This document shows, piece after piece, positions 26,488-35,320 of a DNA stretch of 64,000 nucleotides. Under the pieces are notes generated by a model. The model searched no databases and was not told where the DNA came from. It worked only from the letters and a program-made list of their open reading frames with translations. Source of the stretch: ELB16-189 sp018266435 (GTDB lineage Bacteria > Bacteroidota > Bacteroidia > Cytophagales > Cyclobacteriaceae); the NCBI GenBank assembly GCA_030123525.1, contig CP126125.1:2170001-2234000 (forward strand), written 5' to 3'. Position 1 is the stretch's first letter, and each line of letters begins with the position of its first letter. The translations under genes were made by a program, and so were the position numbers.

Positions 26488-27696
26488 ATGACAACTGAAC
26501 GATTATTATCGACTCATGAACGTAGGCATGACCTGGACTGGTTGCGGCTGATTGCCATCGTCATTTTGCTGTTTTTCCATACCGGCATGTGGTTCAACCA
26601 CTGGGGCTGGCACGTAAAAAATAATGAATTGAGTTATTCCTTTCAATACTGGATGATCTGGTCACACTATTTTCGTATGCCCTTGCTGCTTTTCATTTCA
26701 GGTGCGGGTACTTACATGGCTTTAGGAAAGCGCACACCGGGCGAGTTTAGGAAAGAGCGTTTCAGAAAATTATTTATCCCACTGGTGTTTGGTATGTTCG
26801 TGATTGTGCCACCACAAATATATTTTGAGCACATCAAAGAATATTCTAACTACTGGGAGTTTTATAAAACAGTTTTCAATTTTGTTCCTTATCCCAAAGG
26901 AAGTTTTAGCTGGCATCATCTGTGGTTTATTTTTTACCTGTTGCTTTACTCACTCATTGCTCTGCCATTGCTCACGTTTCTCCGCTCGCCACGGTCAGAA
27001 AAATTCAAACAAAAATTATTTTCTGTTTTGGCATCGCCCGCAGGAATACTGTTTGTCCCCTCGCTAGCCATGCTGATCAGCCAGGTTATTCTTCGTCCGT
27101 TTTTTCCGGAAGAGACGCATGACTTAGTGAAAGATTGGGCCTACTTTATCTTTTATTTTTCTTTTTTCATTATGGGGGTTTTGAGTTATTCTAGCGCTAA
27201 GCTTTGGAGCACCATTGGCTTAAACAGAAAATCGTTGTTGGTCGCATTGCTTACTACGTTGATACCATTTTACGGAACGTATTTTCATTTTCGTGGCCTG
27301 ATCATTTTACCTTGGAATAATGAAGCGATTGGTCATGTGTTTGATGTGGCAGCCATTTTTGTGAGTTGGTTTACCGTGATCACCATCATTGCTTATAGCC
27401 AGCATTATCTGAACCGGCCCCACCCGTGGCTGAAGTACTTTAATGAAGGGTTGTACCCGTTTTATATTTTACATCAAACCGTGATTATCGCCATAGGTTA
27501 CTATATCGTGCAGTTACCGTGGAATATTGCCGCCAAATATTGGACGATTAGTTTTTTAACCTTGATCAGTTGTGTGGCGTTTTACCTGTTAATTATCAGG
27601 CCATTTAACGTGATGAGGTTTTTGTTTGGATTAAAACCCAAGGTGAAGAAGAAGTTTCAAGAGCCGGTACTCAGCCAGCGCCACATTGAAACGTAA
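26488..27696 (+). CDS. Acyltransferase family 3 membrane protein
   Basis: 402 residues with about ten membrane helices. The start R-R-H-D-L-D-W-L-R-L-I-A-I-V-I-L-L-F-F-H and the following G-M-W-F are the Acyl_transf_3 (OafB/MdoC-like) pattern, with the key His in the first helix. Helices such as F-S-W-H-H-L-W-F-I-F-Y-L-L-L-Y fit MdoC-like proteins that decorate glucans or other surface glycans with acyl groups. The acceptor is unknown. Its stop lies 3 bp from that of the converging TetR gene. Confidence 0.88.
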   Translation: MTTERLLSTHERRHDLDWLRLIAIVILLFFHTGMWFNHWGWHVKNNELSYSFQYWMIWSHYFRMPLLLFISGAGTYMALGKRTPGEFRKERFRKLFIPLVFGMFVIVPPQIYFEHIKEYSNYWEFYKTVFNFVPYPKGSFSWHHLWFIFYLLLYSLIALPLLTFLRSPRSEKFKQKLFSVLASPAGILFVPSLAMLISQVILRPFFPEETHDLVKDWAYFIFYFSFFIMGVLSYSSAKLWSTIGLNRKSLLVALLTTLIPFYGTYFHFRGLIILPWNNEAIGHVFDVAAIFVSWFTVITIIAYSQHYLNRPHPWLKYFNEGLYPFYILHQTVIIAIGYYIVQLPWNIAAKYWTISFLTLISCVAFYLLIIRPFNVMRFLFGLKPKVKKKFQEPVLSQRHIET

Positions 27697-27699
27697 AAA

Positions 27700-28293
27700 T
27701 CAGTTTGGTTTTTTTAAACCATTAACCAGCATATCGGCCAGTTGCTGGCCCAGCGAAAGCGAGTTGATGTTGCTGTTGGGGTCGTACCACATCGGCATCC
27801 AGTTCAGGGAAGAAAAAAGAGTCATAACGGCCAGTTTGCGGTCAATGTTTTCTTTGAATTCACCTTTGCGCACACCTTCTTCAATAATACTTTTAAAGCG
27901 GTTGATATAGTTGATGCGCAGCAACAGAAAATCCCGAAGATAAGGCTGGCTCAGGTGGCGGTGCTCGTTCATAAACACGGCCGAGGCGGTGAGGTCTTTG
28001 GCCATCACCTGAATATGGCCAATAATGCCGTTTTTAAGTTTTTCGCTGGCCGGTATTTTTTGTTTTTCCACGGCTTCTAACGACTTGCGAAATTCGGCAG
28101 CCATGTCGAAACAAAGGTTTTGCAGAATTTCTTCTTTGGATTTGATGTGCGAATATAAACTGGCAGCTTCGATACCCAACTTTTGGGCTAAGTCACGCAT
28201 GCTGGCTGCGGCATAGCCTTTTTCGCGAAACAATTCGGCTGCACTGCGGATGACTTGTTCTTTGCGTGAAAGATTTTCGTTTGTGGCAATCAT
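27700..28293 (-). CDS. TetR/AcrR family transcription regulator
   Basis: 197 residues. The N-terminal HTH (about 10-57) reads I-R-S-A-A-E-L-F-R-E-K-G-Y-A-A-A-S-M-R-D-L and A-A-S-L-Y-S-H-I-K-S-K-E-E-I-L, a standard TetR domain. The rest is helical, as expected for a ligand-binding and dimerisation domain. It diverges from a membrane protein gene 47 bp away and may control both itself and that gene. An imperfect inverted repeat lies between them. Confidence 0.92.
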   Translation of the reverse strand: MIATNENLSRKEQVIRSAAELFREKGYAAASMRDLAQKLGIEAASLYSHIKSKEEILQNLCFDMAAEFRKSLEAVEKQKIPASEKLKNGIIGHIQVMAKDLTASAVFMNEHRHLSQPYLRDFLLLRINYINRFKSIIEEGVRKGEFKENIDRKLAVMTLFSSLNWMPMWYDPNSNINSLSLGQQLADMLVNGLKKPN

Positions 28294-28298
28294 ACGTG

Positions 28299-28329
28299 TT
28301 ACAAAGGTATTTTATAATTAGCTTTGAAA
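28299..28329. promoter_or_regulatory. Candidate TetR operator
   Basis: TTACAAAG (28299-28306) and CTTTGAAA (28322-28329) form an inverted repeat (7 of 8 pairs) spaced by 15 bp in the 47-bp gap between the TetR gene and a divergent gene. TAnnTTTG-like -7 boxes overlap it on both strands (TACCTTTG at 28309-28302, TACATTTG at 28331-28338), each very close to a start codon. Confidence 0.35.
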
Positions 28330-28340
28330 CTACATTTGTT

Positions 28341-28841
28341 ATGAATTTCAGTTCACTCAAAGAATATTTCTACCGGCTTTATAATTATGGGCTGATCATG
28401 ATGCTGCTGCCTATGATTGGGTTTCTTATTATTTTTTATTTATTCCTGGCTGAAATATGGTTTGCACTGATTACCGATGCTTCAATGAACAATTTTCTCT
28501 GGCAATTTTTTGCCTTACTGATTTTTATCATGCTAACGATTGTTCATTGGCAAGCAGTAAAAAATTTTAAAAAAATTTCTTCAGTCGTTGGGCTGGGGCA
28601 GAAACTGGAAGATTATTACCCGGTGATTCGTTCAAAAATTAATTCGTACGTGTGGGCTTCGTTTTTATTGCTGGCAGGTTTTGCCTGTACCTCTCATCAG
28701 GGGTTTAGTATTTGCTTTGGAGTGGTGATACTTTGGTGCTGGACACAGTGGCCAACTCCGCGAAAAGTTTGCCGTCAACTCAGGCTCAGGGGCGATGAAC
28801 GCGAAATGGTTTTGACCAAAGGCGAAGCATTTAGGTTTTGA
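28341..28841 (+). CDS. Hypothetical membrane protein
   Basis: 166 residues starting at ATG 28341; the longer frame reading back into the TetR gene is not credible. Hydrophobic segments lie at about 17-42, 50-72 and 100-145, and the C-terminal 25 residues are basic. No known family. Divergent from tetR across a possible operator, so it could be regulated by it. The downstream 78 bp separates it from a converging barrel gene. Confidence 0.65.
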   Translation: MNFSSLKEYFYRLYNYGLIMMLLPMIGFLIIFYLFLAEIWFALITDASMNNFLWQFFALLIFIMLTIVHWQAVKNFKKISSVVGLGQKLEDYYPVIRSKINSYVWASFLLLAGFACTSHQGFSICFGVVILWCWTQWPTPRKVCRQLRLRGDEREMVLTKGEAFRF

Positions 28842-28869
28842 TGTTGACAGTAAGAAGCCGAAGGCTCGA

Positions 28870-28905
28870 TGTTAGAAATTCCAGCCTTCAACCTCCAGCT
28901 TCTAA
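28870..28905. repeat. Inverted repeat between convergent genes
   Basis: GTTAGAA (28870-28876) pairs with TTCTAAC (28899-28905). The surrounding text is pyrimidine-rich and low in complexity (CCAGCCTTCAACCTCCAGC). It could act as a weak terminator for both converging genes or be a remnant of a dispersed repeat; no second copy was found in the window. Confidence 0.3.
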
Positions 28906-28919
28906 CCTGCAACGTAGTG

Positions 28920-29906
28920 CTAAAAACTTACCCCAAAACTAAACGCATTCAGCTGTGGCCCTTTTCCATCGGTGATGAGTTGGTTCATATCGTAGTTGAA
29001 AAAGAAGTCAATGTCATTAAACCCGATTTGTGCACGCAACCCATAGCGGATATTGTTCAGGTAAAAGTTGTCATGATGACGCTCTCTCTTTTCATCGCCA
29101 TCTACTTTATACACTTGCTTGGAATAACTGTCAATCAGGTAACCGGCATACGGACCAACCCCCAATCTAAACCCACCGGCATGCCTTCCATCAATGAAAC
29201 TCGGCTTTCTTTTATTTCCGCCAAAATCTATTACCGGCACCAATGAAACATTGACAAACGTAGCTGTAAGTTTACTTTTGTTGTAAGTGTAGCCGCGTGG
29301 GTCGCTTATAAATTGCACACCGGTATTATCTTTTACGAGTTGAGTCTGGCCATCGCTAAACTTAAAATTATACCAGCTTACTCCATAGCCCCACTCCAGA
29401 AAAAATTTACCGGCCATGCGTGTACGATAAATTGAATTTAGTCCCACATACCACGACCCCCAGGGCCTGACAGAATACTGACTATTGTTTTGGCTCGGAA
29501 AACTTCCGTTGCTGACATAGTTGTTTGTGCCAATATCAATGATAAATGAGTTGTAGGTTTTACGCCCGTAGTGTTTTCTTTTGGAATCATTTTTTGTGGA
29601 ATTGTCATGAGAAGATACAGGTTCACGAACGGAGGCTACAGGCGATTCTTTTACTGAATCTTTCTTGGCAAACTCATGTGCCGGTGTTTTCAGTTGGGTT
29701 GAATCACGTACTTCAAGTTTATAAATCATCTCATCCATCAGTTTTTGAAAATTGTATTTCTTCATCGTTTCCAGATCCTTTTTGTCTTTGATGGCAAAAA
29801 TTACTTTGCTTCCGTCACCTACCCGAAGGGTTATTGTGTCGGCTGCCTGTTGGGCATGCAAGGTAAAGGCTATGGATAAGGTGAATAATAGAAGTATTGT
29901 TTTCAT
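28920..29906 (-). CDS. Outer membrane beta-barrel protein
   Basis: 328 residues with a signal peptide (about 1-18, ending T-L-H-A-Q-Q). A charged linker (about 60-110, Lys/Ser/Glu) leads to alternating strands such as F-F-L-E-W-G-Y-G-V-S-W-Y-N-F and F-R-L-G-V-G-P-Y-A-G-Y, ending in S-F-G-V-S-F, a likely BAM signal. It is the last gene of the sigma/anti-sigma-like operon, 24 bp after the middle gene. It may be part of an envelope-stress response or its output. Confidence 0.75.
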   Translation of the reverse strand: MKTILLLFTLSIAFTLHAQQAADTITLRVGDGSKVIFAIKDKKDLETMKKYNFQKLMDEMIYKLEVRDSTQLKTPAHEFAKKDSVKESPVASVREPVSSHDNSTKNDSKRKHYGRKTYNSFIIDIGTNNYVSNGSFPSQNNSQYSVRPWGSWYVGLNSIYRTRMAGKFFLEWGYGVSWYNFKFSDGQTQLVKDNTGVQFISDPRGYTYNKSKLTATFVNVSLVPVIDFGGNKRKPSFIDGRHAGGFRLGVGPYAGYLIDSYSKQVYKVDGDEKRERHHDNFYLNNIRYGLRAQIGFNDIDFFFNYDMNQLITDGKGPQLNAFSFGVSF

Positions 29907-29930
29907 GATCGTTCAATAACTAGTTAATGG

Positions 29931-30680
29931 TTAATTATTTTTTTTCTTGGAGATGAAGTTGTGTGCGAAAATCTCATTTTTCATTTCTCTGAAATTGCTA
30001 ACCGGTCCTTCGCCTTGCTTCAGCTCTCTGGCCAGATCCAGGATTTTTTTAAAACCGGATTTTTTTTCATCGGCTACAGTGGCCACGGTTTGTTCCGATG
30101 AGAAATCGTCCAGTGTAAACTCCAGTTTGATCGGCTTCTGTTGGGTAGATGCGGTTTGTATAACCGAAGTTGCATTGGGTTTTATTTTTTCTTGTTCATT
30201 AACTTTAGGTAAGGCTAATTTTTCTGCCGTAGGCATAGGCTCATTTTTTTGAGCAACTTTATTTGACGCTGGTTCTTTTGCAAGTAATACCGTTGTCTTG
30301 CTTGCTTGTGCTGATGGCATCATGGGGTTACTTGATTTGCCGGGCTTTGCGGGTACAGTTCTTTGATGAGTTCTGTCCTCATGAACCGATGCTGTTTCTT
30401 GGGCTGCGATATTTTTATCAGAATTGTTTTGAGGCGATAAGTGTTTAATTTGTTTTTGAGCAAGAGATGGATTGTTATTCTCATTCTTTTGCCATTGATA
30501 GGCCAAGGTGAGCAATACACCTGTCAATAAAACAGCGGCCGCCCACCGCCACAGCACCATGTTATTTTTTTTTGAGAGACTTGCCTCTACTTTTTCCCAG
30601 GCATTTTCAGTAGGCTCAATGCGGTGTTGGTCCAGTTTGTTTTTAAACAACCGGTCAATTTGTTTTTCGGATGGTTTCAT
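29931..30680 (-). CDS. Putative anti-sigma-like membrane protein
   Basis: 249 residues. A cytoplasmic N-terminal part of about 40 residues (R-L-F-K-N-K-L-D-Q-H, E-N-A-W-E-K-V) resembles short sigma-binding tails, then one helix (about 43-61, W-R-W-A-A-A-V-L-L-T-G-V-L-L) and a low-complexity periplasmic part rich in Lys, Gln, Asn and Ser. Position directly after an ECF sigma gene, overlapping it by 26 bp, supports an anti-sigma role; there is no recognised zinc-finger or FecR domain. The C-terminal part ends with F-I-S-K-K-K-N-N. Confidence 0.6.
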   Translation of the reverse strand: MKPSEKQIDRLFKNKLDQHRIEPTENAWEKVEASLSKKNNMVLWRWAAAVLLTGVLLTLAYQWQKNENNNPSLAQKQIKHLSPQNNSDKNIAAQETASVHEDRTHQRTVPAKPGKSSNPMMPSAQASKTTVLLAKEPASNKVAQKNEPMPTAEKLALPKVNEQEKIKPNATSVIQTASTQQKPIKLEFTLDDFSSEQTVATVADEKKSGFKKILDLARELKQGEGPVSNFREMKNEIFAHNFISKKKNN

Positions 30681-31224
30681 GATCCAGTTCGGTTAATTTT
30701 TTTTGTAAAAAAGCTCTGGCCCGGCTCAGTTGTGACTTTGATGTATTTTCACTGATACCCAGTTGTTGGGCTATTTCCTGGTGGTTGTAGCCATCAAGGG
30801 CATACATATTAAACACCGTTCGGTAGCCAACGGGCAGCGTTTCAATTAATTTCATCAAGTCGTTTGCTTCCAGTTCATTTTCCAGTTTTTGATAATCCGG
30901 CTCAAGCGCAGCGGCTTCAATGTCTGTTTCCAGGTACATGTTTCTATTTTTTCGCAGGTACGTGAGCGATTCGTTTACCATTACGCGTCTAATCCATCCT
31001 TCAAAACTTCCGTTTCCCTTAAATTGACTGAGACGCTCAAATATTTTTGTAAAAGCCATCACCAGTACGTCTTCGGCTTCCATCCGGTCTTTTACATAGC
31101 GGCAACAAACGGCATACATTTTACCGGCATAGAGCCGGTAAAGCTGTTGCTGCGCCTGGCGGTCGTGCCGCAGGCAGCCTTCAATCAATTCTGTTTCTTT
31201 TGCGCGGTAAATATGAAATCCCAT
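30655..31224 (-). CDS. ECF RNA polymerase sigma factor
   Basis: 189 residues from the ATG at 31224. Region 2 is seen in Q-Q-Q-L-Y-R-L-Y-A-G-K-M-Y and A-E-D-V-L-V-M-A-F-T-K-I-F, and region 4 in L-P-V-G-Y-R-T-V-F-N-M and H-Q-E-I-A-Q-Q-L-G-I-S-E-N-T-S-K-S-Q-L-S-R-A. A longer frame from 31272 would add 16 residues, but a TACCTTTG -7 box lies inside that stretch, so the transcript should start after it. First gene of a three-gene operon with an anti-sigma-like protein and a barrel. Confidence 0.9.
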   Translation of the reverse strand: MGFHIYRAKETELIEGCLRHDRQAQQQLYRLYAGKMYAVCCRYVKDRMEAEDVLVMAFTKIFERLSQFKGNGSFEGWIRRVMVNESLTYLRKNRNMYLETDIEAAALEPDYQKLENELEANDLMKLIETLPVGYRTVFNMYALDGYNHQEIAQQLGISENTSKSQLSRARAFLQKKLTELDHETIRKTN

Positions 31225-31248
31225 TTGAGCCTTTCGGCAGGGTAGATG

Positions 31249-31256
31249 CAAAGGTA
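31249..31256 (-). promoter_or_regulatory. Bacteroidota-type -7 box before the ECF sigma gene
   Basis: Minus-strand TACCTTTG, an exact TAnnTTTG match, 25 bp upstream of the chosen ATG. The -33 region shows only TTC rather than TTG. It decides in favour of the shorter sigma start. Confidence 0.5.
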
Positions 31257-31272
31257 AGGCAAGAGGTTGCAC

Positions 31273-31767
31273 GGGAAGTAGATTTTTTTATTGTCTGTCA
31301 TTAGGTGTGCTACACTCGATGTGGTGGCATGACTACCCCAGAGAGTTTTTTCTTACCCTAATGCCAAAGTAAGGTTTTGCAGAAATAGACTTGCCTGCTT
31401 ATTGTATTACTTAACACAATTTTGAGTTTAAATGCTCAAAAAGTTTGATCGTGTTCACGAGTACACGAAATCAAAATTAGAAATAAGGTACTGTTTATAA
31501 CTTTTGAAGAAGATACTCAATGAGTTTGTCCTGCCGAAGGTTTATGTATTCAATACTCATATCAGGTATCCAATCAATCCGGCTACACTTCAGATGGTCA
31601 ACAATATAATTTTGACTTAGCTCATGTCAGGAAAGATATTCATGATGCGGCAATTAAAGCAGGATATGGTTGGGTAATTGGTCCTGAAATAAGTTGGGGT
31701 TCAAATACTTTAGCTGCAGAAAAACGATCGACTTGGTGTTACTAAATTTGAAGCGCGAAAGATTAAG
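31273..31767. other. Gene-poor stretch of about 495 bp
   Basis: Between the sigma-factor operon start and the end of the NAGAT-like gene there is no intact gene. Its left end must hold the upstream half of the sigma promoter. The right part is coding-like (see 31524-31751). The remainder is AT-rich with no repeat or RNA gene that I can see. Confidence 0.5.
31524..31751 (+). pseudogene. Possible gene relic
   Basis: 76 sense codons in one plus-strand frame with no ATG, GTG or TTG. The residues look like ordinary protein: for example F-D-L-A-H-V-R-K-D-I-H-D-A-A-I-K and Y-G-W-V-I-G-P-E-I-S-W-G. A stop lies directly upstream and no family comes to mind. A shorter minus-strand frame (about 31504-31630) is also coding-like, so the strand is not certain. 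It may be the tail of a gene lost by deletion. Confidence 0.3.
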
Positions 31768-32877
31768 TCAAACTTTAATAAAAATCTTTTGCTTGTACAT
31801 CCCCCAAAGGATGACAAGAAAAAGCAAAACAAAAGTGAGGGCAAAAGCGAGCGAAGCATTTTTTGGCTCAAGCCAGGAGGCATATACATTTTTATAGATA
31901 AAACCCCACACCGAAATTTTTTCTTCGCCTATTTTGGTTCTGATCAGCAACTTGGCAATGGCCCCGGATGCCACGAAAACAAAAATGGCATTTACCCCAT
32001 AATAGACAAAAGGCATGGCCCACTTCTTAAACCCGAGCACATCAATGAGCCAATAGCAACAGGCAAATGCCTGCATCGCAATACCAGCCGTATAAAGTAC
32101 GTAACTGCTCGTCCACAATGATTTGTTGATGGGGAAGAAGTGCCCCCAGGCCATACCGGCTACTACCAATGAACAACCCATAAAAAACAACCAGGTGCTT
32201 CTGCGCTCAGGTTGTTCTATTGTAGAAAACAGTTGCCCGGTAAGCAGCCCGATTATGCCCGTGGCGCAAGCCGGAATCGTACTCAAAATCCCTTCCGGAT
32301 CCCATGTTTTAGATTGTGACCATAAATGACCATTGAGCAATAAGCGATCAAGCCAGGCCGCGAGATTAGTTTCAGGTTCAAGGTTGGCTGAGCCCCAGCC
32401 GGGCACAGGCACAAGAGTCATTAACAGAAAATAACTCACCAGAAAAAACGCGGCAATTCTGATCTGAGCTAGCCACTTCGTTTTGAAATAAAGTATTGAA
32501 CAAAAGAAAAACACTAAGCTGATTCGTTGCAACACTCCGGGGATTCGTAAATGCGATAATCTTTCTAACGAAAAAACAGGGAACAATGCCAGCAAAATAC
32601 CCAACCCAAAAATGATGGCTGTTCTTTTAGTAATCTTCAGAAATACCTTTTTGGTTAATCCTTCGCTTACTTTGCTTTGATAAGCAAAATGGATGGATAA
32701 GCCCACGATGAAAAGAAAGAACGGAAAAATTAAATCCGTGGGGGTGCAGCCATTCCATTTGGCGTGCTCCAGTGGAGAATAAATGGCATCCCAACTTCCC
32801 GGATTGTTAACCAAGATCATGGCGGCTACGGTCATGCCGCGAAAAGCATCGAGTGAAAGAAGGCGGGAGGATTTCAA
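31768..32877 (-). CDS. Heparan-alpha-glucosaminide N-acetyltransferase-like membrane protein (DUF5009/YeiB type)
   Basis: 369 residues with about ten membrane helices. The start S-R-L-L-S-L-D-A-F-R-G-M-T-V-A-A-M-I-L-V-N-N-P-G-S-W and P-T-D-L-I-F-P-F-F-L-F-I-V-G are the signature of the acyltransferase family that in animals acetylates lysosomal heparan sulfate. Bacterial members probably acetylate amino sugars or other glycans at the membrane; the substrate here is unknown. The C-terminal helix ends in K-Q-K-I-F-I-K-V. It stands 61 bp downstream of the PspC gene on the same strand. Confidence 0.85.
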   Translation of the reverse strand: MKSSRLLSLDAFRGMTVAAMILVNNPGSWDAIYSPLEHAKWNGCTPTDLIFPFFLFIVGLSIHFAYQSKVSEGLTKKVFLKITKRTAIIFGLGILLALFPVFSLERLSHLRIPGVLQRISLVFFFCSILYFKTKWLAQIRIAAFFLVSYFLLMTLVPVPGWGSANLEPETNLAAWLDRLLLNGHLWSQSKTWDPEGILSTIPACATGIIGLLTGQLFSTIEQPERRSTWLFFMGCSLVVAGMAWGHFFPINKSLWTSSYVLYTAGIAMQAFACCYWLIDVLGFKKWAMPFVYYGVNAIFVFVASGAIAKLLIRTKIGEEKISVWGFIYKNVYASWLEPKNASLAFALTFVLLFLVILWGMYKQKIFIKV

Positions 32878-32938
32878 TTTTTTTCTTTTCCTGAAAGTAA
32901 TACAATTCTATTCTCAGAAAAAGGCTTCGTTGATTAAA

Positions 32939-35302
32939 TCAATTTCTCTTAATCACTTCCGGATTTCCCGGGTACTTTACCGAACCGGTTACATCAGTTT
33001 CAATCTCAATTCGTTCAGTGGCATTTACGCGCGCGCGTCCCAGTTCTTTGGCGGTGATTACGGCATGACGCACGTCATAGCCATTGGCTTTTAGTTGGGC
33101 TACTTTGTTTACCTCGGCTTCAAGAAAATCACCACGCCCATCTAACTCAAACACCATCGGGCCGGATAACTCGAGTTGCAAGTTTCGGGCATCAATGTTG
33201 GCATCACACGTCATGGCACCGAGCAATGCTATTTCCATTTCATCCTCATTGAATCCCTGTAATTGAATTTTTCCGGCTCCTTTTATTTTTAGTTTGCTCA
33301 AGCTGGGCAATGTAATTTTGATTTTGGTGAGGTCATTACCTTCTATATTGTTTGTCCAAAATGGTTTGTTGCGTGCCTGATAATCAATTTCCAGCAAGTC
33401 ACCTGATTTTTCCACACGGTATTTTTTTCGCTCTTCATCGCTTCCGGTAATTTCAACGGAGTAAGCATCGCCCTGGCGGATAACCAAATTGAATACACCT
33501 TTGATGTCAACTTCACTAAAGTCTTTTAGTCCAAACTGATCGTTCAGTTCCAGAGTTTTGCTTTGGGTAGGCTGTGTACAATTTACGCACGTAAACCCGC
33601 TTTCTTTCATCACCCATGTTTTATCTAAGTTTGAATCGTGATAGCCGTAATAATCTTGCGGGTTGTTGTCGATTAACCGCCACATTTCTTCACTGATTAC
33701 AAGTTGAGTGTTATACGGAATGTACAGATTCATTTCCAATCGTTGGGCATGAAATTTTACATCCTTATTGAAGGTGATATTAGAGTCAAACGTAATGACA
33801 CTGTCAGCTTGCTGAACTGTGTATGATACGGTTTGTGCATTTTCAATTGCCTTTTTATGCGTGAAGCCTTGTGCCAAAAACTTCTGCATCAATTTGATTT
33901 GTTTCCCTTCATAGCCCCTGATGGTTAAGCCTGTTACGTGATAATCGTCAAGCCCGGTTTCATTTACTTTCAGTACCATCGTTTTTCCATTCACATCAAA
34001 TAATTTTTCTGTTTTGTACTCACCTTCTTCTTTGAACGACAAGATTATACGCGGAAGTGAGATGCTCAGTGTGAGTACGCTGACAAAAAATAATACGAAC
34101 AGAATCCAACCGACTAACGGTTTGAACACTATTCGTTTGGCAATGATGCTGCTGCCAAGCAACTGAATGAAGATGGCCGGAACTAAAGCTGCAAAAAATA
34201 CTGCCACCACTGTCCACACCGGGAAGGTGGCTTTGATGGCATCCATGGGCAAACCAAATCCACCTAAGTTCCATGACTCAGGGAATGACATTGAAGAAAA
34301 GATGCCGAACAAAATTCCAAAACTGAATAGAATCGCCAGAATACAGGTTATCCCGATCAAAAGCACCACTACACCGGCCATTACGCGCATAATCTCTACA
34401 ACTCCTTTCAACATTGGCCCGAGGATTTTGCCAAGAAAGCGTAACACTTCGGCCAATGCACGGAAGGGAAACAAGATGATTTTAGCTAACGTGCTTTCCT
34501 CATCACTTTTTTCGTTTAAATTTTTCTTTACCGATGATTCAATATTTGATAGCGTAACCGGCTCGCCTTGCATTTCCATTTTTTCAGTAATGGTTTTAGC
34601 TTCAGGCAACGAGAACCAAAGGATGAGGTAGAGCAAAATGCCAAAACCTCCAAAGAATGAAACAATGACAAACAGGATACGTACCAGCACTACATCACCT
34701 CCAAAGTAAGCCGCGATGCCACCGGCCACACCTCCTAATACTTTTTTGTCGGGGTTGCGGTACATTTTTTTCACGCTGGGTTCGTCTTCCAGGGTTACGT
34801 CACCCGGCAGTACAATCCATAACAGTAGGTAAAACAAGATACCGCTGCCGTAAAAGAAAAAGAGCAGGCCAAAAATGATTCGTACCCAAACCGGGTCAAT
34901 GCTGAAGTAGTGAGCTAAACCGGCACACACACCACCTAATACTTTTCTGCGTTGGTCGCGCACCAGTTTTTTATCTGCCGTTTGCGAAAAATTGGGTTGC
35001 TTTTCTTCTTTGGGTGCTCCGGCAAAATCGGTCTCTTCGGCTGCTTTGAAATCATTAACATTGCCCATGGTAGTGATGAGGTGCTGTACATCTTCGGCAG
35101 TGATTACTTGTTTGCCTTCATTTAATTTGGCCAGGAAGATTTCAGCTATGCGGCTTTCAATGTCAGCCAATATTTCGTTACTGTCATCAAATGAACCAAA
35201 GTAGCGGTTGATGGAATCCAAATATTTACGCAACGATTCGTAGCCATCTTCTTCAATGTGGAAGATGATACCGCTGATGTTGATGCTGAGTGTTTTTTTC
35301 AT
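32939..35302 (-). CDS. PspC-domain membrane protein with DUF2807 (GIN) C-terminal domain
   Basis: 787 residues. Domains in order: a conserved N-terminal region with I-S-G-I-I-F-H-I-E-E-D-G-Y (about 1-95); two PspC domains (about 113-170 and 180-240), each with K-V-L-G-G-V and a two-helix core; four or five further helices (about 280-430); and a beta-helical DUF2807 region (about 590-787) with F-S-E-V-D-I-K-G-V-F-N-L-V-I and repeated short strands. PspC proteins sense or answer inner-membrane stress, and the DUF2807 part probably faces the periplasm. It starts 18 bp after the PadR stop, so they are one operon. Confidence 0.88.
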   Translation of the reverse strand: MKKTLSINISGIIFHIEEDGYESLRKYLDSINRYFGSFDDSNEILADIESRIAEIFLAKLNEGKQVITAEDVQHLITTMGNVNDFKAAEETDFAGAPKEEKQPNFSQTADKKLVRDQRRKVLGGVCAGLAHYFSIDPVWVRIIFGLLFFFYGSGILFYLLLWIVLPGDVTLEDEPSVKKMYRNPDKKVLGGVAGGIAAYFGGDVVLVRILFVIVSFFGGFGILLYLILWFSLPEAKTITEKMEMQGEPVTLSNIESSVKKNLNEKSDEESTLAKIILFPFRALAEVLRFLGKILGPMLKGVVEIMRVMAGVVVLLIGITCILAILFSFGILFGIFSSMSFPESWNLGGFGLPMDAIKATFPVWTVVAVFFAALVPAIFIQLLGSSIIAKRIVFKPLVGWILFVLFFVSVLTLSISLPRIILSFKEEGEYKTEKLFDVNGKTMVLKVNETGLDDYHVTGLTIRGYEGKQIKLMQKFLAQGFTHKKAIENAQTVSYTVQQADSVITFDSNITFNKDVKFHAQRLEMNLYIPYNTQLVISEEMWRLIDNNPQDYYGYHDSNLDKTWVMKESGFTCVNCTQPTQSKTLELNDQFGLKDFSEVDIKGVFNLVIRQGDAYSVEITGSDEERKKYRVEKSGDLLEIDYQARNKPFWTNNIEGNDLTKIKITLPSLSKLKIKGAGKIQLQGFNEDEMEIALLGAMTCDANIDARNLQLELSGPMVFELDGRGDFLEAEVNKVAQLKANGYDVRHAVITAKELGRARVNATERIEIETDVTGSVKYPGNPEVIKRN

Positions 35303-35320
35303 ATCAAGAGAGGAATGAGG

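Noticed and set aside
34167..34631. Plus-strand ORF of 154 codons
   Set aside because: It lies fully inside the PspC gene on the opposite strand and encodes a Thr/Ile/Pro-rich product with no family, a shadow of the membrane helices in the real gene.
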